This document shows positions 1 to 7,279 of a DNA stretch of 29,005 bases, piece after piece. The number at the start of each line of letters is the position of its first letter. The first letter of the stretch is position 1. Where the stretch lies: positions 1 through 29,005 of the IMG/VR virus record IMGVR_UViG_3300032177_000056; one strand, given 5' to 3'. Origin of the DNA: a virus. The notes under the pieces are model-generated. The model saw only the letters and a program-made list of their open reading frames with translations, was not told the origin of the DNA and did not search any database. The position numbers and the translations under genes are program-made.

Positions 1-1045
1 CCAATACCAAGGTCTGTTGTTTCTCACGAAAAGTTTCATCAGTGCTGGCAGTAGGCAAAAACACCTCAGCATCTACATCAGCCTCAGTGGTATCATCATT
101 ACTGTCACCAGCGTCATTGTCACCAGCGTCATTGTCACCAGCCTCAGCATCATCTACATCGTCCGCATCAGCATCAGATTCTTTCCCACCAGACTCTTCG
201 CCTTCATCCTCGGACTCTTCGCCTTCAGACCCTTCATCCTCGGACTCTTCACCTTCATCCTCGGACTCTTCGCCTTCAGACCCTTCATCCTCGGACTCTT
301 CACCTTCATCCTCGGACTCTTCGCCTTCAGACCCTTCATCCTCGGACTCTTCACCTTCATCCTCAGAATCTTGTCTCTGCTTCTCGCGCTTTTCTTGTTT
401 CTTTTTGGCGATTTCATCCTTCTGCTTTTCCTTGTCCTCTTCGCCCTTCTTCTGTTCATCCTTGCTGAATTCAAACAACTTGTTGGTCAACGCAAGAGTC
501 TCGTCCCAGGTCTCTATCTTCATCAATTCATCGTAGAAGGGCTGTTGTTCGGGGGTAAAGGTAATACCCAATTGCGAACCGCACTTAGCGACCAAGTTCA
601 GTTTGTTGATAAGGTAGAGTGTATTGTAGTCAAGAACCTTGCTCAGACCGAAAAAGTCTCGCGCAAGCAAATCCTTATATCCGCGAATCATCGGCGCACG
701 CAGACCGGGATATTGTCTCTTGACGTGTTTTTCAATTCGGGCATCCTCAACGGTATTGAGAAACCCAAGATAGGCTTTTTGTTTCTTTTGGGAAACTTTC
801 GTGGTTCCCCCTGCACACTCAACCGCCCGCATCCATCCCTTCGCAGGAGTGCGGAGGGCATGGGAAATTTCATGCCCCATAAACAGGTCATACAAGTCTC
901 CCGACATGTCTTTCCAGATTGGGCATATCAACACCCGCTTTTCCAAGTCAAACTGCGCAGTCTTGGCATTGCTGTGGTGTTCCACGCGAATGTTTTCTGT
1001 TGCCATCAACTTCGCCAACAGACTTTTTGTTTCAGCAGTAAACAA
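1..1045 (-). CDS. VWA-associated metallopeptidase-like protein, 3' end outside window
   Basis: Incomplete at its C-terminus because it runs off the window at base 1. I read 348 codons without a stop. The zinc signature HEISH follows the motif LYDLFMG, and about 40 residues later comes NTVEDARIEK, the downstream acidic-ligand motif usual in metallopeptidases of the CobT/DUF2201 type, which normally carry a C-terminal VWA-like domain. That domain would lie outside the window. After the catalytic part comes a Lys/Glu-rich helix and then an extremely acidic linker built from a 17-residue repeat. I chose TTG at 1045: a GGAG lies 8 nt upstream, the preceding gene stops 4 nt away, and the stretch LLAKLMATEN it adds matches the N-terminus I recall for marine T4-like homologues. 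The next choice is ATG at 1006. In cellular genomes such proteins often work with MoxR ATPases; the substrate here is unknown. Confidence 0.8.
   Translation of the reverse strand, partial: MFTAETKSLLAKLMATENIRVEHHSNAKTAQFDLEKRVLICPIWKDMSGDLYDLFMGHEISHALRTPAKGWMRAVECAGGTTKVSQKKQKAYLGFLNTVEDARIEKHVKRQYPGLRAPMIRGYKDLLARDFFGLSKVLDYNTLYLINKLNLVAKCGSQLGITFTPEQQPFYDELMKIETWDETLALTNKLFEFSKDEQKKGEEDKEKQKDEIAKKKQEKREKQRQDSEDEGEESEDEGSEGEESEDEGEESEDEGSEGEESEDEGEESEDEGSEGEESEDEGEESGGKESDADADDVDDAEAGDNDAGDNDAGDSNDDTTEADVDAEVFLPTASTDETFREKQQTLVL
193..366 (-). repeat. 51-bp in-frame tandem repeat, about 3.4 copies
   Basis: Three nearly identical 51-bp units (193-243, 244-294, 295-345) and a partial fourth (346-366) lie within the metallopeptidase gene. 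Each unit is 17 codons and encodes an acidic Ser/Glu/Asp/Gly block of the form SEDEGSEGEESEDEGEE. Unit 1 differs from the others by one base near its start. A shorter 15-bp repeat encoding GDNDA lies at about 108-140. The period is a multiple of three, so copy-number changes keep the reading frame. Confidence 0.93.
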
Positions 1046-1049
1046 GATG

Positions 1050-1307
1050 TTATCTCCACATGTCGTAAGAGGTTGATTCGGTAGTAGGCGGAAGGACTAC
1101 GCTATGCGCGTTTGTCGCACGCAAAACTTCGTCCCAAAACGCGGAGTTGAAAGTCTTACCCTTGGTCGTGTAGTTTACCCACAAATATCGGCGACCATAG
1201 CGCATTCCCGCCTCAGCGATAACGCGACCTGTTGCCTTGCCCATGCCATATTGTGAGGTATGACCGACGAACATTCCAACGACGATGCTGTGTTGTGTCT
1301 TTTTCAT
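1050..1307 (-). CDS. Small unknown protein (85 aa), first gene of the P1 transcript
   Basis: A short, soluble-looking protein beginning MKKTQHSIVVGMFVGHT, with Gly, Tyr and basic residues in the middle (GMGKATGR, RYGRRYLWV). I do not recognise a family and see no signal peptide, membrane segment or Cys pair. The ATG at 1307 sits only 6 nt downstream of a consensus -10 box, so the mRNA should start at or beside the start codon and no Shine-Dalgarno can fit. Met12 is an alternative start with weak upstream pairing. The stop is 4 nt before the TTG start of the metallopeptidase, so the two are probably co-transcribed. It is called as a gene because of its promoter, its spacing and the lack of a competing frame; function unknown. 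Confidence 0.7.
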   Translation of the reverse strand: MKKTQHSIVVGMFVGHTSQYGMGKATGRVIAEAGMRYGRRYLWVNYTTKGKTFNSAFWDEVLRATNAHSVVLPPTTESTSYDMWR

Positions 1308-1313
1308 ACTATA

Positions 1314-1341
1314 ATTATAGCATATTGGCAGGAAATGTCAA
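1314..1341 (-). promoter_or_regulatory. Sigma-70 promoter P1 (TTGACA-16-TATAAT)
   Basis: On the minus strand TTGACA is at 1341-1336 and TATAAT at 1319-1314, separated by 16 bp. TGC directly before the -10 makes it an extended -10. Expected transcription start is about base 1307, the A of the ATG of the 85-aa gene. The -10 lies in a perfect 12-bp palindrome (1309-1320). Confidence 0.85.
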
Positions 1342-1452
1342 GTTTTGTAACCTGTTGATATTACAGGGATTGCAGAGTGGGGTCGTTTTGAGGGGTGTAG
1401 TCTGACCTACCTTTAGGGGAGATCGTTGATCCTGGGGCAATCTAGAGGGCTT
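1342..1452 (-). other. Intergenic leader between methyltransferase stop and P1
   Basis: About 110 bases without an ORF of interest. Next to the methyltransferase stop is an 11/12-bp near-perfect tandem duplication (1441-1463) that also forms a short hairpin (TCTAGA arms). It has no following T-tract, so I do not call a terminator. Nothing else is recognised. Confidence 0.4.
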
Positions 1453-3042
1453 CTAGAGGGGCTTCTGATAGACGATGATGGGTTCATATTTCAAATAATG
1501 TTTTCCGTCACGACAATAATTTCTAGTCTTTGGTAGACCAGTTTCTTCACAAATTCTATGGGACCCTGGCATTTGACTGAGTGCCATTTTTACGGTTTCC
1601 ACATATTGCATGCCAGCACTTTCAAGATACTTACGAGAATCCTCTTCCAGGGGCAACACTTCGCTCCCAAATTCTACGTCTGCCACATTCCACGCCAAGT
1701 AGCCACCCGGTCGTAACCATTCCACAGCCGTTTTGAGAGTGGGAATGAGAAAGCCATCGCGCCATGCGTCATAACCTGAAAACTTGTTACATGATTGGGT
1801 CGCATCGTCGGAGTATCGTTCTTTGGCGAAGTAGGGAGGACTGGTGAACACCAGACTCAACTTGCCTCTAAACCGTTTGAACAAACGGTCATGCTGCATG
1901 TCCTCGGAGCCTAGTTGCCAGAATTGAAAATGGTTGTGGTCCAATCCCCACATCCCACCCTTCCTAACATGCTCACAATAAAAATCATACACTTCATGAT
2001 ATTTTGTTCTACCAGGGGTTGTGTTGTGGTCGGTGTTCGGGTCATTGCCCAAGTAGGTCAGATGCCTACTATCTTCAACGGCTAATGCGCCAAGCAAGCG
2101 ACCACCCCAACCCGCTGATGGGTCCCACACATAGATGCTCTTTTCATACTTCCACGGTTCGGTATACTTTTCGTAGACATACTTGGCGACTAATGGAGGA
2201 AACTGGACAGCATATTGACTGAAACTTACACGAAAGGCTTTCAGCCCGATTGGAAATAACTTCTGCCCTTTTTGAAAGGTGCGAATAGCATAGGACTCGG
2301 ATTTTTCAAAATCCACATTGGTCATGCACGGTGCGGGAATCATCTTATCCGCTACCAAGGTTTCAATATCCTTGCGGGTGAGGCGAATGCTTTGGGTGGT
2401 TTTGAGTTCTTCTTTGAAACCGGTGTATTCATCATCCTTCATGGGTGCGAGCCAGTAGTCATAGTTTCCGCGATCCCGCCAATGCTCATATTCAAAGGCT
2501 ACGATCCATTCAACCGCTGTGCGCTCAACAGGTAAGACCCCTTGATGTTCTTGTTGCATCGCTTTGACTGAGAGGGAATAGTTGTAGAAACCGTCGCGCT
2601 TGAAGTGCCGGGTGGCGTAGGTGATGAATGGTTCAAGCAATTGGGGTTGCTGAAACCAGTCATAGATTGATCTGCCTATGGCGAGATTGTGGCTGTAGTT
2701 GATTTTGGTCTTGAACATGGTGGGGAAGAATTGATTGACCGCATTCCCCAGGTTGGTTGTGCACCGAATGATATCATGCTTGCCGGTGACTTCATCCACC
2801 TTCTCATATTGCTGGACGTTGACCGCTTCCATCTTCTGAAACTGCTCAATGATTTCTTGCTTGTCAAACCCCATGCGCGGCGGCAGACCCTTTTCATCCC
2901 AGAGGTAGACCACGACTTTGCGAAGTTCAATGCACCAGGCGCGAAACTCGTCGGTAGTCATCCACAGGATTTCCTCAAAGGTCTTGTTGACCGGGGATTC
3001 CATGAGTTCCCGATTGCGTTCATAATAAAATTGTTCAGCCAT
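1453..3042 (-). CDS. DNA methyltransferase (N4-cytosine/N6-adenine amino-MTase)
   Basis: A 529-residue protein from ATG 3042. The C-terminal half is a Rossmann-type methyltransferase. The AdoMet-binding motif I is DPSAGWGG (about 307-314), and the catalytic motif IV is TSPPYF (about 400-405), followed by ERYSDD, a conserved W/F-rich stretch and LRPGGYLAWNV. The S/D/N-PP-Y motif is diagnostic of exocyclic amino methyltransferases acting on adenine N6 or cytosine N4; sequence alone does not decide which. The first 290 or so residues are not a domain I recognise and may hold target recognition. It follows the SLOG-family gene, probably in one transcript from P2. ATG 3042 is preferred over an upstream TTG at 3102 because of a G-rich tract before it, although Shine-Dalgarno spacing is poor. 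Likely role: modifying phage DNA against host restriction (inference). Confidence 0.85.
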   Translation of the reverse strand: MAEQFYYERNRELMESPVNKTFEEILWMTTDEFRAWCIELRKVVVYLWDEKGLPPRMGFDKQEIIEQFQKMEAVNVQQYEKVDEVTGKHDIIRCTTNLGNAVNQFFPTMFKTKINYSHNLAIGRSIYDWFQQPQLLEPFITYATRHFKRDGFYNYSLSVKAMQQEHQGVLPVERTAVEWIVAFEYEHWRDRGNYDYWLAPMKDDEYTGFKEELKTTQSIRLTRKDIETLVADKMIPAPCMTNVDFEKSESYAIRTFQKGQKLFPIGLKAFRVSFSQYAVQFPPLVAKYVYEKYTEPWKYEKSIYVWDPSAGWGGRLLGALAVEDSRHLTYLGNDPNTDHNTTPGRTKYHEVYDFYCEHVRKGGMWGLDHNHFQFWQLGSEDMQHDRLFKRFRGKLSLVFTSPPYFAKERYSDDATQSCNKFSGYDAWRDGFLIPTLKTAVEWLRPGGYLAWNVADVEFGSEVLPLEEDSRKYLESAGMQYVETVKMALSQMPGSHRICEETGLPKTRNYCRDGKHYLKYEPIIVYQKPL

Positions 3043-3131
3043 GTTATAACCGATCCCCCCACCATTCCCTAACGAAGATAAGCAACACAACCAATAATTC
3101 AACCGAGACTACACGATGATTGAATAGAATA

Positions 3132-3527
3132 TCAATCAACATATAAACACATACTGGGTTGATAGATCGTCTGAATTCCTTGTTCAGTATACACGAACAC
3201 TTTGATGTTTTGTTTTCGTGCCTGCTTCACCATATTCAGGGTGCCTTTAGAATTCTGAATATCATTGTGGAAAGCCACCACCATGTCAGGCTTGCCTTCA
3301 TCCAACATTTGTTTGTTGCGAATGGGTCCCGCAGCCCGTCCATATTGCCCCCAATCGGCGTGAAATGGAAGCACCGGAATTCCAAAATACTCCGCTGCAT
3401 CTCTGGCGAGTGAATCCGCACCTGGGGCTTCCCCCTCTATGACTGCATCAGGATTGAGGTCTGCCATCACGTCACAGATGGATTTGTAGTTGGTCCAATG
3501 TCTGTCACCGCAAAATAAAATTCTCAT
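3132..3527 (-). CDS. SLOG-superfamily protein (DUF2493/YspA-like)
   Basis: 131 residues with family hallmarks in order: the N-terminal strand MRILFCGDRHW, the glycine-rich EGEAPGADSLA, then HADWGQYGRAAGPIRN, then VVAFHNDIQNSKGT near the C-terminus. This is a Rossmann-like fold of the SLOG superfamily, whose members bind nucleotides or nucleotide-derived ligands; no defined reaction is known for DUF2493 proteins. Because the conserved strand begins at the first residue, ATG 3527 must be the start, although a GTG at 3542 is in frame. The ATG is only 5 nt after the -10 box of P2, so the message is predicted to be leaderless. It lies upstream of the DNA methyltransferase. Confidence 0.87.
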   Translation of the reverse strand: MRILFCGDRHWTNYKSICDVMADLNPDAVIEGEAPGADSLARDAAEYFGIPVLPFHADWGQYGRAAGPIRNKQMLDEGKPDMVVAFHNDIQNSKGTLNMVKQARKQNIKVFVYTEQGIQTIYQPSMCLYVD

Positions 3528-3532
3528 GATGT

Positions 3533-3561
3533 ATTGTATCACAGTTAGGAAAGTTTGTCAA
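3533..3561 (-). promoter_or_regulatory. Sigma-70 promoter P2 (TTGACA-17-TACAAT)
   Basis: TTGACA at 3561-3556, a 17-bp spacer, TACAAT at 3538-3533 with an extended TGA before it. The -35 box lies inside the last codons of the upstream 68-aa gene. Expected start is at about 3526-3527, coinciding with the ATG of the SLOG gene. Confidence 0.87.
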
Positions 3562-3751
3562 GCGGAACCGCACAAATTCCGCTCCGTCTATAGAGTTGTG
3601 CATCCTTCTTTTCTACCTCTTCAATCAACGCCTTCACATACAAGTCGGAGAGAACAACGTCAGGATATGCAGCCAACTGTTTTTCTAATGACACAGGGTA
3701 AGTCACACTACAACCACTATGGTCACTTTTCACTTCAATTTTCACCCACAT
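3545..3751 (-). CDS. Small unknown protein (68 aa) after peptide deformylase
   Basis: Starts MWVKIEVKSDHSGC and ends PLDKLS; a predicted strand-rich N-terminus is followed by a helical stretch (LYVKALIEEVEKKDAQL). No family recognised. ATG 3751 is chosen because it follows an AGGGAG at good spacing and is 1 nt after the deformylase stop; a longer reading to 3859 would overlap the deformylase gene for no reason. It is the last gene of the P3 transcript, and its final codons contain the -35 box of P2. Confidence 0.72.
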   Translation of the reverse strand: MWVKIEVKSDHSGCSVTYPVSLEKQLAAYPDVVLSDLYVKALIEEVEKKDAQLYRRSGICAVPLDKLS

Positions 3752-3752
3752 G

Positions 3753-4478
3753 TTAGTTCTCCCTATTGGAATGCACCGCTGTTGAGGGGGCTTGGGAGTT
3801 GAAGTGGTGCGTGATGCTCGTTGGGGTCTCGCGTCCATAGGTCTTGTCTTTCCCCTCAATCTTCAATTGTCGTTCCTTGTGTTCTACGATTTGCTGAATT
3901 TTCTTGAACAACTTCTTACGCTTCTTCTTCGCCATCTGCAAGGTGAGGTTGCCCACATGCTTCGTGTAGACAATCCCGTTCAGATGGTCTAGTTCATGCT
4001 GTGCGATCTTGGCAGTCGCGCCATTCCAAGTGGCTTCCACTGGTTTACCGAATTCATTGAGATACTTGATACGGATGGTCTCAGGTCGCGTGACCGATAG
4101 ATAGAGACCTGGGAAACTGAGGCATCCCTCTTTCGTTTGAACCGTCTCCTTGGAGGATTCAAGAATGACGGGGTTGATGCAGACAATTCCACCCACCATA
4201 ACGAACAGACGATAGGGGAATCCACACTGAGGCGAGGCGAGACCTGCCCCGCCATAGTGGTTCATGGTGTGGAGCATCGCATTGGCGAAGTCAATGATGT
4301 TGACGGGGGAATCCCCAACATTGAATTCAGGTTGCACCATTGCCAGCATCGGGTTCTTCTCGTTATACAACGGAAGCAACTGTGGAGTCGGCTTGGTGAT
4401 CGCCGGTGGGGTATCCGTGCGGTAGACGAATTCTTTCGGTGGGGTTTGGACTACAGGCTTGAGATCATCGATATTCAT
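3753..4478 (-). CDS. def: Peptide deformylase
   Basis: Removes the N-formyl group from nascent proteins using a metal ion (Fe2+ or Zn2+). All three family motifs are intact: GAGLASPQ (77-84), EGCLSFP (117-123, metal-ligand Cys119) and QHELDH (160-165, two metal His and the catalytic Glu). At 241 residues it is longer than bacterial enzymes (about 170) and much longer than minimal cyanophage versions. It carries roughly 55 extra N-terminal residues and a basic C-terminal tail from about 185 (KKKRKKLFKK). AGAGGA precedes the ATG, 11 nt after the gp46 stop, so it belongs to the gp55-gp47-gp46 operon. In cyanophages deformylase is thought to help synthesis of host or phage membrane proteins; whether that applies here is unknown. 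Confidence 0.95.
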   Translation of the reverse strand: MNIDDLKPVVQTPPKEFVYRTDTPPAITKPTPQLLPLYNEKNPMLAMVQPEFNVGDSPVNIIDFANAMLHTMNHYGGAGLASPQCGFPYRLFVMVGGIVCINPVILESSKETVQTKEGCLSFPGLYLSVTRPETIRIKYLNEFGKPVEATWNGATAKIAQHELDHLNGIVYTKHVGNLTLQMAKKKRKKLFKKIQQIVEHKERQLKIEGKDKTYGRETPTSITHHFNSQAPSTAVHSNREN

Positions 4479-4489
4479 AGTATTTCCTC

Positions 4490-6199
4490 TCAGGTGACGA
4501 TGCGTGAAAAACTCTGTTGTTTACTGAACTTGATGACTGACGCAAACTTGTCTTGTAAAATGTCTCCTCGGTGGCTAATCACAAACACATTGGTCGCGTC
4601 TAAGTTATGGAGTATCTTCATCAGTTCTTCGGTGCCATTATTGTCAAGGCTGGAATCAAAAATTTCATCCAAGAGTAAGAGGTTGGTGTCTGCGGAGTTT
4701 TTCAACTTCGCTACCGCACGCCAGGTCAACACCAATGCCATATCGATTCGCATTTTCTCACCCTCGGAGAATGAGTGATAGGTGAATTCGTCCCTATGCC
4801 GCGACTTGATAGTTTCCTTGAAAGTTTCATCAAGATTGAAGTTCACAAAGAAGTCCATCCCCGCCAGATATTTATTCACCAGTGTATTGATGATCGGGAG
4901 ATACTGACGAATGATCTTCGTTTTGATCCCTGTGTCCTTCAGGAGCATCCCGGCGGCTTCCAGGTAGGACCCCTCGCTAATCAATTGCTTCTTCTCTTCT
5001 TCTAGTGTTCCTTGCAACACATCCAGTTCGGCTAACCGCTCACGTTCGCGCCCCGTAGACTTATGCTTCGTTTTGTAATCCTGCATCTTGGCTCTGAGTT
5101 TCTCCATGTAGCGTTCGATCTGACTGATCGTATTGCGATGGGTCGCAATGACTAATTCATGGTTGGAAATCTCCTGTTCCACCGCTTCAATTTCCTGCAT
5201 GCGCTTTTGAGCATCGAGAAACTTCTGCTCCAATTGCTTTAGCCCCGTCTCGCAGTCCCCGATCTTGGAACCCAACATCATGATCTGTTGCGTCTTGAAG
5301 GCTTCAGCAATCTCCTGAATACAGGTAGGGCAGGTTTTCTCTGTGTCATAGAACTTAGAGGTTTTCTTATGTTTGGTCAAGACACTTTCAATCTGTGCTT
5401 CCAATTGCGTGATCTTCTTGATTGCCACGGTCATCTTGGCTTTGTCTAAAATCTTGAAGTTGAGCGCAACAATAGCGGTAGACCGATCATTGATATCAGC
5501 CAGCACGCGAGTAATATCCGCTTGGTTTTGTGCCAATTCCTTTTCAAGTTCAGTGATACGTGTCTCGGCATCCTGCATGGCTTCTGCAATGAAGCGTTCC
5601 TGCATGGTAATCTTTTCGGAAGCACTATCAAGTTTGAGGCTATTGGAGTTGCGATCTAACGCGAGTGTGGATTGGCGATTTTTCACCAGTTTGTTCATGC
5701 GCGAAAAGATTTGAATGTCCAGCAAGTCCTCAATGACTTCGCGCCTCTCAGCGGCTTTCAATTGCATGAAGGGAGTGAAACTAGCCGACCCTAGAATGAC
5801 GATCTGTGTAAAACTCTTGTGGTTCAGTTTGAGAATAAACTTTTCCAGTTGTTCCTGATAGTCCCCCGACGCGGTTTGGTCAATCATGACTCCGTTACGG
5901 TAGATTTCAAACATATCAGGCTTGATGCCCCGCACAATCTTATACTCGTTACGGTCAGCAGAGAATTCTACTTCCACCACGGTATCGCGGTTGTTGATTG
6001 AGTTGACAAGCGAAGGCTTGTTGATGTTCCTGAATGGCTTGTTATACAGGGCATACGACAAGGCATCTAAGACTGTAGACTTTCCTGACCCGTTCTCTCC
6101 CACGATCAAGGTATTCTGTGATCCGTTGAGCGGAATCTCAGTGAAATAGTTACCGGTGGATAAGAAGTTTTTATAACGAATGGTCTTGAAGTTTAACAT
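4490..6199 (-). CDS. 46: gp46 recombination endonuclease ATPase subunit (Rad50/SbcC-like)
   Basis: 569 residues, close to T4 gp46 (560). The ATPase is split as in SMC/Rad50 proteins: Walker A GENGSGKST (34-42) at the N-terminus, a long coiled coil, a CPTC zinc hook (290-293) at the apex, a returning coiled coil, the signature SFSEGEK (476-482), Walker B LLLLDE (507-512) and the His-switch SHR (542-544). With gp47 it forms the nuclease complex that resects DNA ends for recombination-dependent replication and host DNA degradation. Its ATG overlaps the gp47 stop by one base (TAATG), which indicates translational coupling. Confidence 0.97.
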   Translation of the reverse strand: MLNFKTIRYKNFLSTGNYFTEIPLNGSQNTLIVGENGSGKSTVLDALSYALYNKPFRNINKPSLVNSINNRDTVVEVEFSADRNEYKIVRGIKPDMFEIYRNGVMIDQTASGDYQEQLEKFILKLNHKSFTQIVILGSASFTPFMQLKAAERREVIEDLLDIQIFSRMNKLVKNRQSTLALDRNSNSLKLDSASEKITMQERFIAEAMQDAETRITELEKELAQNQADITRVLADINDRSTAIVALNFKILDKAKMTVAIKKITQLEAQIESVLTKHKKTSKFYDTEKTCPTCIQEIAEAFKTQQIMMLGSKIGDCETGLKQLEQKFLDAQKRMQEIEAVEQEISNHELVIATHRNTISQIERYMEKLRAKMQDYKTKHKSTGRERERLAELDVLQGTLEEEKKQLISEGSYLEAAGMLLKDTGIKTKIIRQYLPIINTLVNKYLAGMDFFVNFNLDETFKETIKSRHRDEFTYHSFSEGEKMRIDMALVLTWRAVAKLKNSADTNLLLLDEIFDSSLDNNGTEELMKILHNLDATNVFVISHRGDILQDKFASVIKFSKQQSFSRIVT

Positions 6200-7278
6200 T
6201 AGATCATTGCCGTTTCAGAATTCACAGCTTCCACATATAACTCTTGTAGCATACCCTTGAGTTTATCAGGTTCGACACCCCCTGGCATCGTCATCCCATC
6301 CACACACTTACGAATAATGGTCACGGTATCCTCTGCTTGGTCCACCACGCCTTGTGTGGGGTCCAAGACCGATTCGGAGTAATCCTCAACCACCGTCACA
6401 TCTAACGGGCTGACCTTATACAGGGAGTCCAACATCTGATCGAACAGGTAGGGATTCTGTTTGCGGGTGACCACGACCTTGACAAATGCACTGGCATAGG
6501 CTTGGAAGTCATGGCGTTTCCAGAATTCAAAGTTTTGAATTGAATCATCATAAAGAATCTTGTGGAACAACCGATAGGGATTTTCAATGAAGGTCAGTTC
6601 TCGCGTTTCGGTATCCAGAATATGGAACCCTCGCGGGTCCTTGTAGTCTGCCCAGGTAATTTCAACCTGATTTCCCAAGTAGTGAATGCACCCATCACTT
6701 GACTTGTGGTGAAAGTGTCCAGACAAGACCATATCAAATCGCTCAAAGGTCGCTTTGCTCATACCAGAGAGGCAGACATTGCCCTGGTCCATTTCAAACC
6801 CAGTGATTTCCAAGTGCCCCAAGATGATCGGGGACTTGGTGGTGGCGAGGAAGTTCATGGATTCTTCGTAGTTGCCTGAATTGATCCACGGCACCATCGC
6901 AACACTCAAACTACCAAATTGTTTATCTTTTACTCCCGTATAGATCGTGACATTCTTGTAGCCCCCGCATAATTCAGACAATGCGTTGATCTCGTTGGTG
7001 TTGCGGTAGTAGCAATCATGGTTGCCTGTCAGCATGTGCACGTCAACACCCATGTCAAGGAGTCTATCAAAGAAGTTCGTGCGCCAGGAATTCCATATCG
7101 CATAATTGATGAACTTCCGACGATCTACCACATCACCCAAATGGACCAGGGTGGTGATATTGTGCTTCTCAATATATGGAAAGAAGATGTTGTTGTAGAA
7201 CTTGAGGAAAAAGTCATTGACCTGTGTGTTGTCGCCTCTAGCCCCGAAGTGAGTATCGTTCAATAAGGCTACGAGCAT
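6199..7278 (-). CDS. 47: gp47 recombination endonuclease subunit (Mre11/SbcD-like)
   Basis: 359 residues, close to the length of T4 gp47. Calcineurin-like phosphoesterase motifs occur in order: DTH (8-10), GDVVDRR (48-54), GNHD (85-88), then LGHLEI and SGHFHH, which supply the metal-binding histidines. It is the nuclease partner of gp46, resecting DNA ends. The start is ATG 7278: it is 1 nt after the gp55 stop and has GGAG at 6-nt spacing. A longer reading would extend back through the gp55 gene and adds no recognisable sequence. Confidence 0.97.
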   Translation of the reverse strand: MLVALLNDTHFGARGDNTQVNDFFLKFYNNIFFPYIEKHNITTLVHLGDVVDRRKFINYAIWNSWRTNFFDRLLDMGVDVHMLTGNHDCYYRNTNEINALSELCGGYKNVTIYTGVKDKQFGSLSVAMVPWINSGNYEESMNFLATTKSPIILGHLEITGFEMDQGNVCLSGMSKATFERFDMVLSGHFHHKSSDGCIHYLGNQVEITWADYKDPRGFHILDTETRELTFIENPYRLFHKILYDDSIQNFEFWKRHDFQAYASAFVKVVVTRKQNPYLFDQMLDSLYKVSPLDVTVVEDYSESVLDPTQGVVDQAEDTVTIIRKCVDGMTMPGGVEPDKLKGMLQELYVEAVNSETAMI

Positions 7279-7279
7279 A

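Noticed and set aside
193-366. Possible CRISPR-like repeats
   Set aside because: The repeats are contiguous with no unique spacers, in frame, and encode a low-complexity linker.
42-536. Plus-strand Ser/Pro/Asp repeat protein, mucin-like
   Set aside because: Another complement frame of the same 51-bp repeats. Every other gene in the window is on the minus strand.
17-1084. Long plus-strand reading frame with repeated hydrophobic FILGLF-type segments
   Set aside because: It is the complement of the acidic repeat in the minus-strand metallopeptidase; the minus frame has HEISH and EDARIE motifs and continues beyond the window, whereas the plus frame has no family similarity or ribosome site.
1342-1463. 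Terminator after the methyltransferase gene
   Set aside because: A TCTAGA-armed hairpin exists, but no T-tract follows and the stem is only 6 bp.
3042-3102. Promoter directly before the methyltransferase
   Set aside because: The best boxes I found (TTGAAT and TATCTT) are weak compared with the five near-consensus promoters, so co-transcription from P2 is simpler.
4137-4778. Plus-strand 213-codon reading frame across deformylase and gp46
   Set aside because: It overlaps two well-supported minus-strand genes and shows no motif or ribosome-binding site.
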